This document shows positions 1 through 8,582 of a stretch of 64,000 nucleotides of DNA, in pieces (position 1 is the first letter of the stretch; each line of letters opens with the position of its first letter). A program made the position numbers and the translations under genes. This DNA is from Agarilytica rhodophyticola. Lineage in GTDB: Bacteria > Pseudomonadota > Gammaproteobacteria > Pseudomonadales > Cellvibrionaceae. The stretch spans positions 5,486,501 to 5,550,500 of the forward strand of contig NZ_CP020038.1 of NCBI RefSeq assembly GCF_002157225.2, in the 5' to 3' direction. The notes under the pieces were generated by a model that saw only the letters and a program-made list of their open reading frames with translations, had not been told where the DNA came from and ran no database searches.

Positions 1-1
1 A

Positions 2-1135
2 TCGATTATGGCAGGCCCAACCGCTGCTTTTTTCGGGGTTGGCTCAGACGGTTTTCAAGGCTTCCCAAGCGAATCATCAGGAGACTTTGAAAGTGATAGC
101 GTTGCCGCGTACATTGATATTGAAGCCGATGTAACTGAGCAACTTACTCTCGGCGGCGCAGCGCGCTGGGAAGACTTCGATGAGTTCGACTCCACCTTTG
201 ATGGCAAACTCTCTGCACGTTTTGCCTTCACCGATTCTTTCGCTCTACGCGCCACAGCCAGTACTGGTTTTAGAGCACCTACTCCGGGACAAGTTAACAC
301 ACTAAATATTACTACCACATCTGATACTGCCGGTAATCTTATTCCTAATGGCACTTACCCGGTCAATAACCCGGTTGCCATAGCATTAGGCGCAATTCCA
401 TTAGAGCCAGAGGAATCACAAAGCTTTACTATTGGGGCGGTGTTTACACCACTTTCTAACACCACTATTACTTTAGATTACTACAATATAGAAATAGAAG
501 ATCGTCTAGCTTTGCAAAACAATACTATAGATACTGATCAAGTTACTTTGCTAACTAACGCTGGAGTCGCCGATGCTAATTTATTACTTGGCAGTAATGC
601 TAACTTTTTCACTAATGCATTTGATTCGGATATCAATGGTATAGATCTTAATATCAGTAGTTCTTTTGACATGCCGGTAGGCGATCTCACTGTAGATTGG
701 CGCCACAGCTACAATAAACAAGAAGTTAAAAGTGTTAGAGCAGGCACAATCAATCAGTCCCGTGTTTTCGATCTTGAAAATCAAGTACCCAACCAACGTT
801 CTGTTCTTACTTTTAACTACGATACTAATGGTATCTTCAATACTTACATCCGTTTAAATTATTACGGTGAATGGGAGAGCACCGGTGGTCTATTTGGGCC
901 TGGGGATGGCACAGATACTAATGCTTATGGCCCAGATACACTAGTCGATATAGAAGCACGCTGGACTCTGGCAGAGAAATACACTCTCGCGATTGGTGGC
1001 GACAACGTATTTGATGTTGAACCAGATGATGAACAAAATGGTGTATTACAATTTCTAGGAGTGCAAGCTTCTTTAACATCACCCTACGGATTCAACGGAG
1101 GTTTTTGGTATATAAGAGCTAGTGCGAGTTTTTAA
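2..1135 (+). CDS. TonB-dependent outer-membrane receptor, C-terminal part (5' end outside the window)
   Basis: The open frame runs in from the left edge of the window, so the Met near base 8 is not the true start and only the last ~377 residues are seen. The visible part is the beta-barrel of a TonB-dependent receptor. It has alternating aromatic/polar strands, a FRAPTPGQ-type motif typical of mid-barrel TonB receptors, a late LVDIEARW / GGDNVFDVEP segment, and a terminal Phe (ASASF) as needed for BAM-dependent outer-membrane insertion. The plug domain and TonB box lie outside the window, so the substrate cannot be inferred. A strong hairpin follows the stop codon. The barrel assignment is firm; the ligand is unknown. 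Confidence 0.9.
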   Translation, partial: SIMAGPTAAFFGVGSDGFQGFPSESSGDFESDSVAAYIDIEADVTEQLTLGGAARWEDFDEFDSTFDGKLSARFAFTDSFALRATASTGFRAPTPGQVNTLNITTTSDTAGNLIPNGTYPVNNPVAIALGAIPLEPEESQSFTIGAVFTPLSNTTITLDYYNIEIEDRLALQNNTIDTDQVTLLTNAGVADANLLLGSNANFFTNAFDSDINGIDLNISSSFDMPVGDLTVDWRHSYNKQEVKSVRAGTINQSRVFDLENQVPNQRSVLTFNYDTNGIFNTYIRLNYYGEWESTGGLFGPGDGTDTNAYGPDTLVDIEARWTLAEKYTLAIGGDNVFDVEPDDEQNGVLQFLGVQASLTSPYGFNGGFWYIRASASF

Positions 1136-1150
1136 TTGAGCATAACGTAA

Positions 1151-1185
1151 ATAGAAATTGAGCCTTCATAGGGCTCAATTTCTAT
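1151..1185. terminator. Bidirectional hairpin terminator between convergent genes
   Basis: A perfect 14-bp inverted repeat (arms 1151-1164 and 1172-1185, 7-nt loop) lies between the convergent TonB receptor and desaturase genes. The arms begin and end with A/T-rich tracts, so it can act as a terminator on either strand. Confidence 0.75.
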
Positions 1186-1190
1186 AACAG

Positions 1191-2168
1191 TTAACTTGTT
1201 GTCATTGCATCTCTTTTTCCCAGCAATTCGCGGATAACCTCGTCATATCCACTAGCAATGTTAGCCTTATCCAACACTCCTTTTTGTTTTAAGAAACGGT
1301 GAAAAGCCTTAAGATTGTAGCAAGGAATATTAGGCCTAAGGTGATGTTCTAAATGATAGTTAACATAGTTAGGCGCGAAAATTAAGCGCTCCCACCAACG
1401 AGCGTAAGTAGTTCGTGCATGTAAACGCGGATCTTTATTCAGCAAATCCATAACGTTACCGTGCTCAGCAGCATTACGTACTCTCAAAATAAACATATAG
1501 ATAGTCATGTAGCTTATCCACCACAAGGCATACAACCAAGCGTTATCAAACAAATATAATATCCACCACATCATTACATTTACCACAACAGGCATAAATA
1601 AGTTGGCTAACAAGTTTTTAACAATTTGCCACACATTTAGATCAAACTTATTTGAATTATTCTTATACGACATATCATAATTTAAAATACCTGCATTCAT
1701 TAACATGAGCGCATAGAGAGTTTTTATACCTGTTAACCCGGTTAAGTCTCTTAACGTTTTTCGGATCAAACTACCTTTTGTTATTGGATAATTCTTGTAA
1801 TTAGGATAATCGGGATCAGTAGTGGTACCTGCTTCTTTGTGATGCCTCATATGATAACGGCGGTAACCATCTAAGTCGGCAAAAACTGGGGCAGCACATA
1901 ATATTTTCCCAAGCCAATTGTTGAGTTTTCGACGTTTAAATAAACTATAATGGGAGCATTCATGCATGAGTATTGCCAAGCCCAATTGACGATTAGCCAA
2001 CAATACCAAACTAATAAAAATAGTCGCAGCATTAAGCCATAAAATAGGTAAGCTAAAAGCTAAGGCAATTAAACCCCAGTTAAACAGTAATAGCCATAAG
2101 CCCTGCCAGTCAGATTTTAAGGTATATATTTGAATTTCTTCTGCACTTACTAGGTTTTTATAACTCAT
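1191..2168 (-). CDS. Membrane fatty acid desaturase
   Basis: This 325-residue integral membrane di-iron enzyme has the three histidine boxes of the FA_desaturase family: HECSH at 69-73, HMRHH at 106-110 and HLEHH at 272-276. Hydrophobic helices surround the boxes (roughly 25-60, 185-225). Such enzymes introduce double bonds into acyl chains of membrane lipids, but relatives also hydroxylate or desaturate other lipids, so regiospecificity cannot be read here. It is transcribed divergently from a GlxA/AraC-type regulator that may control it. The start is supported by TTCCTGGGGA-like sequence upstream read on the minus strand (CCAGGAATATTCT). Length is normal for the family. Confidence 0.88.
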   Translation of the reverse strand: MSYKNLVSAEEIQIYTLKSDWQGLWLLLFNWGLIALAFSLPILWLNAATIFISLVLLANRQLGLAILMHECSHYSLFKRRKLNNWLGKILCAAPVFADLDGYRRYHMRHHKEAGTTTDPDYPNYKNYPITKGSLIRKTLRDLTGLTGIKTLYALMLMNAGILNYDMSYKNNSNKFDLNVWQIVKNLLANLFMPVVVNVMMWWILYLFDNAWLYALWWISYMTIYMFILRVRNAAEHGNVMDLLNKDPRLHARTTYARWWERLIFAPNYVNYHLEHHLRPNIPCYNLKAFHRFLKQKGVLDKANIASGYDEVIRELLGKRDAMTTS

Positions 2169-2367
2169 AGAATATTCCTGGGGATTGAGTGCTTATATCG
2201 ATAACAGCTCATCTTAACGTTACTATTAAATACTACCTCAGCGGCAAATTCGATACTCCTCATTACAAGACACGTATTCAACAGTTTTGGCCATTATTAG
2301 ATTTGTCCTCTTGCAAAAGGCTAGGTTATTACGAATACTTGTGCATATCTACATAGTGGAGCTAACT

Positions 2368-3330
2368 ATGAAACATATCGCAATTTTTGTATGTGAATCA
2401 GCCTGGGCAGGCTCTATTAGTTTAACTGTAGAGATTCTAAAAACCGCTTTGGTATTTCAACACAGACAACAACAAGCTCCTACCTTTTCAATCACACTGG
2501 TTGGCCTGAGCAATCGCCCAGTTAACGCCTTTGGCGATATGTCTATAGCACCGGATATATCTATTAAGCAAGCGACAATATCCTACGATGCCATAATCTT
2601 ACCTGCTGTTTGGGGAGTTAACACTGATTATTTAGAGCAACACCAAATCCTCTACCCATGGCTAAGGCGACAGCATAAAGATGGTGCATTAGTGTTTGGT
2701 TTATTAACGGGAACATACTTTATGGCAGAGGCTAAACTTTTAAACGGTCATAGTGCAATTACCCACTGGCACTATGCTGATGATTTTCGTAAGCGCTACC
2801 CCGAAGTTATTTTAAAGGCAGAACAAATGCAAACGGTTGAAAACAGACTTTACTGTGGTGGTGGAGTAAACGCAGCAATGGATCTAAGTATGTATTTAAT
2901 TCAAGAATTTTGCGGCACACTAATAGCTCAACAGTGCGAACGCCATTGCCTAATGGGAACAAGAAGGGACTACAGAAAAATCACTATCGATACAGTCGAG
3001 AGTAAACAGCATAGTGATACTCGTATTCTGGCAATTCAAAACTGGCTAGAAGAACACTACGCAGAGCCTTTAAGTATGGATGAAATAACTGCGCGCTTCG
3101 GCTTTAGTACGCGCAACTTAACTCGCCGATTTAAATCGGCAACAGGAAAGTCTTTGCAAATATACTTACAAGAATATCGTTTAGAAATTGCCAAAGAATT
3201 ACTCACAAATTCAAAACAAAGTATTCAACAAATTTGCTTTAATGTGGGTTACGAGTCACTCACAGTTTTTGGCCGGCGTTTCAAAGCATATACTGGTCTT
3301 TCAGCTAGCGATTATAGAAAGAAAAAATAG
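2368..3330 (+). CDS. GlxA-type transcriptional regulator (DJ-1/PfpI domain plus AraC HTH)
   Basis: The protein has an N-terminal DJ-1/PfpI-like domain (about residues 1-190, beginning with KHIAIFVCESAWAG) and a C-terminal AraC-type double helix-turn-helix (about 220-320) ending in the typical NVGYESLTVFGRRFKAYTGLS signature. The upstream in-frame Met at 2287 is less likely as start, because GTGGAG sits 6-8 bases before the ATG at 2368 and the PfpI domain begins there. GlxA-type regulators sense small metabolites through the PfpI domain. The gene faces away from the fatty acid desaturase, which suggests local control of that gene (inference). Confidence 0.88.
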   Translation: MKHIAIFVCESAWAGSISLTVEILKTALVFQHRQQQAPTFSITLVGLSNRPVNAFGDMSIAPDISIKQATISYDAIILPAVWGVNTDYLEQHQILYPWLRRQHKDGALVFGLLTGTYFMAEAKLLNGHSAITHWHYADDFRKRYPEVILKAEQMQTVENRLYCGGGVNAAMDLSMYLIQEFCGTLIAQQCERHCLMGTRRDYRKITIDTVESKQHSDTRILAIQNWLEEHYAEPLSMDEITARFGFSTRNLTRRFKSATGKSLQIYLQEYRLEIAKELLTNSKQSIQQICFNVGYESLTVFGRRFKAYTGLSASDYRKKK

Positions 3331-3410
3331 ACACCTAAGACTTATTCAATAGATTATGCTAGAAGACGATGAATAAGCCTTAGACTAAAGAAGAAAATTT
3401 ATAAATATAT

Positions 3411-3896
3411 TTATGACTGAGATCCAACCTCAGCAGTTAACAACCTTGTTAAAAAATCCTCATCCATATCGATATTTGTAAAATCAAGGCTTTCTACTAT
3501 AAAAGACAAACAATTACTGAACTTTTTCTTAGACATATAGATGTCATTCACCGGAGTACGAGGTGTCGCACCAGCAACAATCAACAGTTTTACTATTTCA
3601 AGACATTTCTCAGTATTACTTTCAGATGCATTGCCAGATAACGACATAGCAACAAAGCTCAATAGCGCTCTACTTAGAGCCGAATTACCATGGCGATCTT
3701 GATAGTTTATATCAGCACCGGCACCAATCATAAGTGACAATGTACTAGGAGCAAAGTTAGCTGCCGCTTCTATGAGCGCTTGATTATATTTATTAATATC
3801 TTTCTTGCGACTTTTTATAGAAAAAATACAAGAGTGCGTCTGTGAATTTACATTTTTATCATTATCAATATCGAGAGAAGCAGTGAAGTCTATCAT
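3411..3896 (-). CDS. Ankyrin-repeat protein
   Basis: This 161-residue soluble protein has ankyrin repeats in its centre: LIEAAANFAPSTLSLMIGAG / ADINYQDRHGNSALSRALL and a later EIVKLLIVAGATPR. No signal peptide or enzyme domain is visible, so a protein-binding role is all that can be said. The start codon is preceded by TTTTAGGAAAAT, a fair ribosome binding site. It stands alone between convergent and codirectional neighbours. Confidence 0.75.
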   Translation of the reverse strand: MIDFTASLDIDNDKNVNSQTHSCIFSIKSRKKDINKYNQALIEAAANFAPSTLSLMIGAGADINYQDRHGNSALSRALLSFVAMSLSGNASESNTEKCLEIVKLLIVAGATPRTPVNDIYMSKKKFSNCLSFIVESLDFTNIDMDEDFLTRLLTAEVGSQS

Positions 3897-4157
3897 AGAT
3901 TTTCCTAAAAGGTGAACTTACTATACTAGGTATAAAGAATACTTATTTAGTTCACACTTTTAACTTTCCTACTGCCTTATACACACGGCTGGGCCGTTGT
4001 ACTTAGACTTACTAAAACAACAAAATAAGTTAAAGATTAAACTTTATCAATACAAATTTGAGATGAGTGTATGGCGTATAGTAAAGACCCCATCGCACCT
4101 AACAACGATAAAATATAAAATTTTGGGGAAATATTTTTTTGGGCTTTTTTTAGGCTA

Positions 4158-4175
4158 TAGAGCCTGTTGACACTA
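4158..4175. repeat. Copy of a short dispersed motif (GAGCCTGTTGACACTA)
   Basis: The sequence TAGAGCCTGTTGACACTA overlaps the stop codon of soxR. Related copies occur at 25927-25946 and inside the palindrome at 63188-63215. The three share a core close to G(G/A)GYCTGTTRACA. Confidence 0.4.
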
Positions 4176-4610
4176 GTCTTTCTCAAGCAAACGCGGTCCG
4201 TAACCATTTTTCCCCATGACGTCGTCTGGATTAAATAAGGCGCATTTTTCCAAAGAGAGGCAACCGCAACCGATGCAACCTGCCATACGATCTCTTAAGC
4301 GCTGCAAACGGGCAATACGATCATCCAGGTCAGCTTTCCATTGAGTGGAAAGCAAACTCCAGTCATCCGCAGTAATTTTTGTCTCAGGAGGTAAAGACGA
4401 CAAAGCAGAGGCAATCTCTTTGAGTGGAATCCCGGCTCGCTGTGCGACTTGCACCAAGGCGATTTTACGCAACACCACAGGAGAATATCGCCGATGGTTT
4501 GCTTGATTTCTCACTGATTGGATCAAGCCTTTACGCTCATAAAAATGAACTGCCGAAATAGCAATACCACTTCTTTGGGCAACTTCGCCCACGGTTAAAC
4601 CAACTGCCAT
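4173..4610 (-). CDS. soxR: Redox-sensing MerR-family regulator SoxR
   Basis: The 145-residue protein starts with a MerR helix-turn-helix (LTVGEVAQRSGIAISAVHFYERKGLI) and ends with the [2Fe-2S] ligand motif C112-x2-C115-x-C117-x5-C123 (CIGCGCLSLEKC), matching SoxR of E. coli, where the cluster senses redox-cycling compounds. It is divergent from an MFS pump gene, and a perfect SoxR operator lies between them. In non-enteric bacteria SoxR usually controls efflux pumps and modifying enzymes directly, without SoxS. The layout here agrees with that: the operator sits inside a promoter with a 19-bp spacer that reads towards the pump. Confidence 0.95.
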   Translation of the reverse strand: MAVGLTVGEVAQRSGIAISAVHFYERKGLIQSVRNQANHRRYSPVVLRKIALVQVAQRAGIPLKEIASALSSLPPETKITADDWSLLSTQWKADLDDRIARLQRLRDRMAGCIGCGCLSLEKCALFNPDDVMGKNGYGPRLLEKD

Positions 4611-4634
4611 ATGAAGGTTCCCCTCTATTTTTTC

Positions 4635-4665
4635 TTGACCTCAACTTAAGTTGAGGAATTATAAA
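4635..4665 (+). promoter_or_regulatory. SoxR box inside a long-spacer promoter for the MFS pump
   Basis: An 18-bp perfect palindrome CCTCAACTTAAGTTGAGG (4639-4656) matches the known SoxR operator pattern. It lies between a TTGACC -35 (4635-4640) and a TATAAA -10 (4660-4665) separated by 19 bp, the over-long spacer typical of MerR-family activated promoters. Transcription would run towards the pump gene at 4721. Confidence 0.92.
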
Positions 4666-4720
4666 GTCAAGTATTGCAACAATAAAGCTAAGTATCAAAA
4701 GTAACAAAAGGAAAGTTTGA

Positions 4721-6145
4721 ATGCCCCTCGAGTCCACAACTTCATCTAGCTGGCGGGAAATTATGGTTCCTCAATATTTACCAGCCCTGACAATTTTTTG
4801 CGTAGCAGTATGGTTGCATGCTGCCGACGGCACACTAGTGGCAACCATGCTACCTGTGATTGTTAGTGACATTGGAGGCACGACTTTGCTCTCCTGGAAT
4901 GTGGCATTGTACGAAGTCGGTTCGATTGTATCCGGCGCGATCAGCGGTTTGCTGGCTAGCCATCGCGGAGTGCAAAAGCCTTTGGCAATTGCAGCAGCCA
5001 CTTTTGCGCTAGGTTGTATTTTGAGCGCTACAGCTTCGCATATGTGGTTCATGTTGATAGGACGTTTAGTCCAGGGACTCGGTGGTGGTGGGCTCACTGC
5101 ACTGTCGTTTATATCTATTCGCCAGTTCTTTCCAGAACATTTAATACCCAGAGCTGTTGGCGCAGTTTCCGTCACTTGGGGAGTATCTACTTTTTTAAGC
5201 CCTTTAATAGGGGGACTTTTTATAGAATTTGGCTCGTGGCGTACTGGCTTCTGTTTTTTTGCCTTACAAGCAGTTTTTTTATCTATATGGATTCTGATAA
5301 AGACACCAATAAAAACCCTCCCACTGCTCCCGAAGACTCCAATCAGGATACCTTGGCAACGACTTTTACTTCTATTTGTGGGCGTAACATGTATCGCATT
5401 TGCCGGACACGAACCATCCCCTATCGTATCCCCCCTATTAGTTACATCAGGGTTTATTAGTCTTATAGCATTTGTATGGCTAGACTCTCGAGATAATACA
5501 GGTGGACGTATGTTACCCAAAAGCCCCTTAAGCCTGGCTAACCCTGTGGGTGCAGCACTGGTCATGATCCTATGCATGTGCGCAGCAACTGTTACCATCG
5601 CAATTTATGGCCCACTTCTGATGACCATGCTTCATGGATCATCTGCAATGCTAGCCGGCTACGTTATTGCCTGTACCGCCATCGGATGGTCTGCCGCTTC
5701 TATTTTCATAGCAGGTTCTTCTGCAGGACTTTCAGGACATAACGACAGCAAAATAATTTGCTGCGGGATGACAATTGTTGTTTTGAGTATTTCAGGCTTT
5801 GTCTACAGTATACCAAACGGGCCAATTTGGCTGATAGCCTTGTTTGCCACATGTGAGGGTGCAGGCTTTGGTATGTGTTGGACATTTATATTACGTCGCG
5901 CTTCAAAATTTACCGGAGTAGGAGAAAAAGAGCGTGTTACAGGTGCTATTCCGACAGTTCAGCGCTTAGGCTACGCCCTTGGCGCAGCCTACGTTGGCAT
6001 TATTGCAAATGCGATTGGCGTTGAAGGAACGAGCATCGAACAAACACGTCAGTTAGGTTCAAGCATATTTTTAGCTAGTATCCCCCTTGGAATTTTGGGT
6101 TTGATAGCCATGTGGAAGTTCGTCCATCCTCATCAATCACTATGA
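4721..6145 (+). CDS. MFS multidrug efflux transporter under SoxR control
   Basis: This 474-residue protein has about 14 hydrophobic segments and the organisation of drug:H+ antiporters of the MFS (opening DGTLVATMLPVIVSDIGG; a motif-C-like glycine-rich stretch GRLVQGLGGGGLTALSF). It is predicted to sit in the inner membrane and export toxic small molecules. The ATG at 4721 has AAAGGAAAG just upstream; another ATG at 4763 is possible. The SoxR box/promoter directly upstream suggests induction by redox-active compounds such as phenazine- or quinone-like molecules (inference from SoxR biology). A large minus-strand open frame across it is only a shadow. Confidence 0.9.
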   Translation: MPLESTTSSSWREIMVPQYLPALTIFCVAVWLHAADGTLVATMLPVIVSDIGGTTLLSWNVALYEVGSIVSGAISGLLASHRGVQKPLAIAAATFALGCILSATASHMWFMLIGRLVQGLGGGGLTALSFISIRQFFPEHLIPRAVGAVSVTWGVSTFLSPLIGGLFIEFGSWRTGFCFFALQAVFLSIWILIKTPIKTLPLLPKTPIRIPWQRLLLLFVGVTCIAFAGHEPSPIVSPLLVTSGFISLIAFVWLDSRDNTGGRMLPKSPLSLANPVGAALVMILCMCAATVTIAIYGPLLMTMLHGSSAMLAGYVIACTAIGWSAASIFIAGSSAGLSGHNDSKIICCGMTIVVLSISGFVYSIPNGPIWLIALFATCEGAGFGMCWTFILRRASKFTGVGEKERVTGAIPTVQRLGYALGAAYVGIIANAIGVEGTSIEQTRQLGSSIFLASIPLGILGLIAMWKFVHPHQSL

Positions 6146-6362
6146 CTTAAACACAACGTATATTTCCTATGATTTATTAATAGTTAGTTACTAAGTTCTC
6201 TCATGCTTTGAAAATTTGTGTAACCAAAATCACTGAGCCTACAACTAAAAGAGTAACACCACACACGATTGGTGAAAATTATTCTCATTGAAACTCAAAA
6301 AATCGCCCTTAGAAACGTAGTTTTTTTTAAGGTCGACAAAATAAGTATGGAAACTTAACACA

Positions 6363-7316
6363 ATGAAAACCAAGTTATTTATATTACTTGTAGGTATATT
6401 TTCGATTTCCCAAACCCTGGCAGGAGAGCTTAGCTTTGACGACGTCAATACAGCTGGCAGTGAGACTTACTATTGTACCGAAGGCGAGTCATGTCTCATT
6501 AGTTGTTCAGGAGCAGAAGCCTGCAAAGATGCAACGTTTTATGGTGCAGATAATTTTGATTTAACACTCAATTGTTCAGGCGATCGATCCTGCAGCAATT
6601 CCAACGTCCATGGCCCCAGCAAAGGCAAGTTCACCATAAACCTTGCCGATGGCATATACCCAATTTGGGCTTCCAGACTATATGCTCAGAAATCTCTTTC
6701 ACTACATATTAACTCGTCGAATGTGACATACGAAACCCATTATTCACACCTTCATGTACCACGCGAAACTTTCATTACAGATGACAACTGGGTTGACGGC
6801 AATAATCATCAAACGACCATGTTTTATGCGAGATTTTATTTCACACATGCGGACGGCCACAGAATTTATATGAACCGAGAACAAGCATCAGACTTTTGGG
6901 AAAATTCCACAAATAGTACTGTCTCCTGTGCAGCAACAGATGATACATCCGTATCGTTAGATGAAGCCAACCTAAAACTATGTAATGCAGACGTAAGAGC
7001 GCTGACCTCAGCAGATATGATGCTAGTGGGGATGGCAGGTATTAAAGGCGACACAGGAGCACAAGGGCCTCAGGGCGAAACCGGCGAACAAGGGCTTCCA
7101 GGTTCAAATAACTTCCTTGTAAACCGTTACAAGGGAGTATCAGGGCGAGAGTCTTTATCGTTATCCGCTTCATCAAATTCCATCTGCTTTTTAACAAAAG
7201 TAGATGGCGAAGGAGTGTGCAGAATTTTAGAAGAAAATGGCTATTGGATTCTTAAGGCCAACCAGCCACAACACACAATTCATCCTGCATGTGTAGCTCA
7301 TTGCTTAAGTTGGTAA
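6363..7316 (+). CDS. Secreted cysteine-containing protein with a short collagen-like GXX tract
   Basis: The 317-residue protein has a clear Sec signal peptide (MKTKLFILLVGIFSISQTLAG). A region with paired cysteines (CTEGESCLISCSGAEAC...CSGDRSCSNSNV, about 38-84) is followed by a central unknown region. Six to seven collagen-like Gly-X-Y triplets (GIKGDTGAQGPQGETGEQGLPG, split here as GIKGDTGAQ-GPQGETGEQ-GLPG, about 222-243) and a C-terminal Cys-containing head of about 75 residues complete it. The head may be a trimeric globular domain following a collagen stalk, as in other bacterial collagen-like proteins. Function is unknown; an exported surface or extracellular role is inferred from the signal peptide. 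Confidence 0.75.
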   Translation: MKTKLFILLVGIFSISQTLAGELSFDDVNTAGSETYYCTEGESCLISCSGAEACKDATFYGADNFDLTLNCSGDRSCSNSNVHGPSKGKFTINLADGIYPIWASRLYAQKSLSLHINSSNVTYETHYSHLHVPRETFITDDNWVDGNNHQTTMFYARFYFTHADGHRIYMNREQASDFWENSTNSTVSCAATDDTSVSLDEANLKLCNADVRALTSADMMLVGMAGIKGDTGAQGPQGETGEQGLPGSNNFLVNRYKGVSGRESLSLSASSNSICFLTKVDGEGVCRILEENGYWILKANQPQHTIHPACVAHCLSW

Positions 7317-7332
7317 TAGAGAGATAGGGAAA

Positions 7333-7366
7333 GCTCCATCAAAATATAAATTGATGGGGCCAATTC
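7333..7366 (+). terminator. Rho-independent terminator-like hairpin
   Basis: Arms 7333-7342 and 7351-7360 form a 10-bp stem with one G-U pair and an 8-nt loop, followed by CAATTCTTTC. It directly follows the collagen-repeat gene. Confidence 0.55.
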
Positions 7367-7436
7367 TTTCTACCTAAAAACGTTTTATCACTAAACCTGT
7401 TTAAGCCTAATTAGTGGTTCGTAAAGAGTAGTAAAC

Positions 7437-7651
7437 ATGGAGTTAACTCGTGATCAACCTTTCCTTGCCATCGTTGGTGATGACACACTACTGCGCCCGT
7501 TTGATGTTACTAATGTTCAACGAGCTCAAAGTAATGATAAAAATTATTCGATGTTAGAGGTACTCAGTCTTTTCACCTCTACGACCAGGAAAAACATGTA
7601 ACCAAAGCAGTTGAGAAACTAGACAAATTCTATAAAAGAACATTGAAGTAA
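7437..7651 (+). pseudogene. Possible degraded coding remnant
   Basis: Between 7317 and 7854 there is no intact gene. An ATG at 7437 opens a 54-codon frame (MELTRDQPFLAIVGDD...) ending at 7601. A shifted frame then reads QSFHLYDQEKHVTKAVEKLD and on to a TAA at 7651, a segment that looks like the amphipathic C-terminus of an alpha/beta-hydrolase-type protein. Two adjoining protein-like stretches in different frames suggest a frameshifted remnant. I cannot identify the parent family, and chance is not excluded. Confidence 0.25.
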
Positions 7652-7854
7652 TCGATATACAATACCAGTGGCATTGTAATAATAAGATGATGGTGAATAA
7701 GAGCACTTACCCGCTAGGATACGATATCAATATAAGCCGCTGTCAACAGCCGTAATTTGATCAAAAGGCGGCCTAAATATTATTTATGTGGACTGCAACT
7801 AAATCTCACTATATATTGTCTAGTAATTATACCTATCAGTCCAAAAGGTGGATC

Positions 7855-8508
7855 ATGACTACTAAACTAACAATCGACATAGTTTCTGACGTGTCTTGCC
7901 CATGGTGCATAGTGGGCTTTAAAGGCTTGGAGAAAGCTCTACAAAATTTAGCATCCAATATAGATGCGACAATTACTTGGCAACCTTTTGAGTTGAACCC
8001 TCAGATGCCAAAGGAAGGACAAGAGCTTACTGAGCATATAACACAAAAATACGGTATTACCACAGAGCAAAGTAAACAGAATAAAGAAGTATTAAAAGAG
8101 AGAGGGAAAAGTGTTGGTTACGAATTTAACTACGCTGATGGTGGCCGAATATACAATACATTTGATGCTCACCGGCTGTTACATTGGGCGCAGAGCCACG
8201 ATAAACAGACCGAGTTAAAACTGGCACTTTTCGATTTGTACTTTAAAGAAAATGGCAATCCGAGTGATCATCAGCAGCTTTTACAAACAGTTGCTAAAGT
8301 AGGACTAAACACCGAAGAAGCACAGGAGATTTTAGAATCGGATAAATATGTATCGGATGTTAGAGCTAAACAACAACACTACCAATCAGCAGGAGTCAAT
8401 TCTGTGCCTGCGGTAATAATAAATAATAAGCACCTAATCAGTGGCGGACAGCCTGCCGAATTATTTGAACAAGCATTAACCCAAATAGCAACAAATTCAG
8501 TAAGCTAA
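7855..8508 (+). CDS. DsbA-family oxidoreductase of the FrnE type
   Basis: The 217-residue protein begins with TKLTIDIVSDVSCPWCIVG, placing a thioredoxin-like CxxC at Cys15-Cys18, followed by the long helical insertion typical of the FrnE/2-hydroxychromene isomerase-like branch of DsbA. The end has the cis-Pro motif region GVNSVPAVIINNKHLISGGQP. There is no signal peptide, so it is cytoplasmic and probably acts as a thiol-disulfide oxidoreductase or isomerase under oxidative stress. I chose the ATG at 7855, which follows AAAAGGTGG, over an upstream in-frame ATG at 7786 that adds an unconserved leader. Confidence 0.88.
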   Translation: MTTKLTIDIVSDVSCPWCIVGFKGLEKALQNLASNIDATITWQPFELNPQMPKEGQELTEHITQKYGITTEQSKQNKEVLKERGKSVGYEFNYADGGRIYNTFDAHRLLHWAQSHDKQTELKLALFDLYFKENGNPSDHQQLLQTVAKVGLNTEEAQEILESDKYVSDVRAKQQHYQSAGVNSVPAVIINNKHLISGGQPAELFEQALTQIATNSVS

Positions 8509-8524
8509 AGTTTATTGGAATTAA

Positions 8525-8552
8525 AGAGGAGAACACAACCACAATCTCCTCT
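8525..8552. terminator. Hairpin between convergent genes
   Basis: Arms AGAGGAGA (8525-8532) and TCTCCTCT (8545-8552) form an 8-bp stem with a 12-nt loop between the convergent frnE-like gene and the unknown gene at 8583. Confidence 0.5.
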
Positions 8553-8582
8553 AACTTCTACCTTTTTACTTACTGCTTCGGC

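Noticed and set aside
4771-5598. Long minus-strand open frame (275 codons) across the MFS gene
   Set aside because: Shadow of the real MFS gene; Pro/Thr/Ser-rich composition without domain features or a ribosome binding site.
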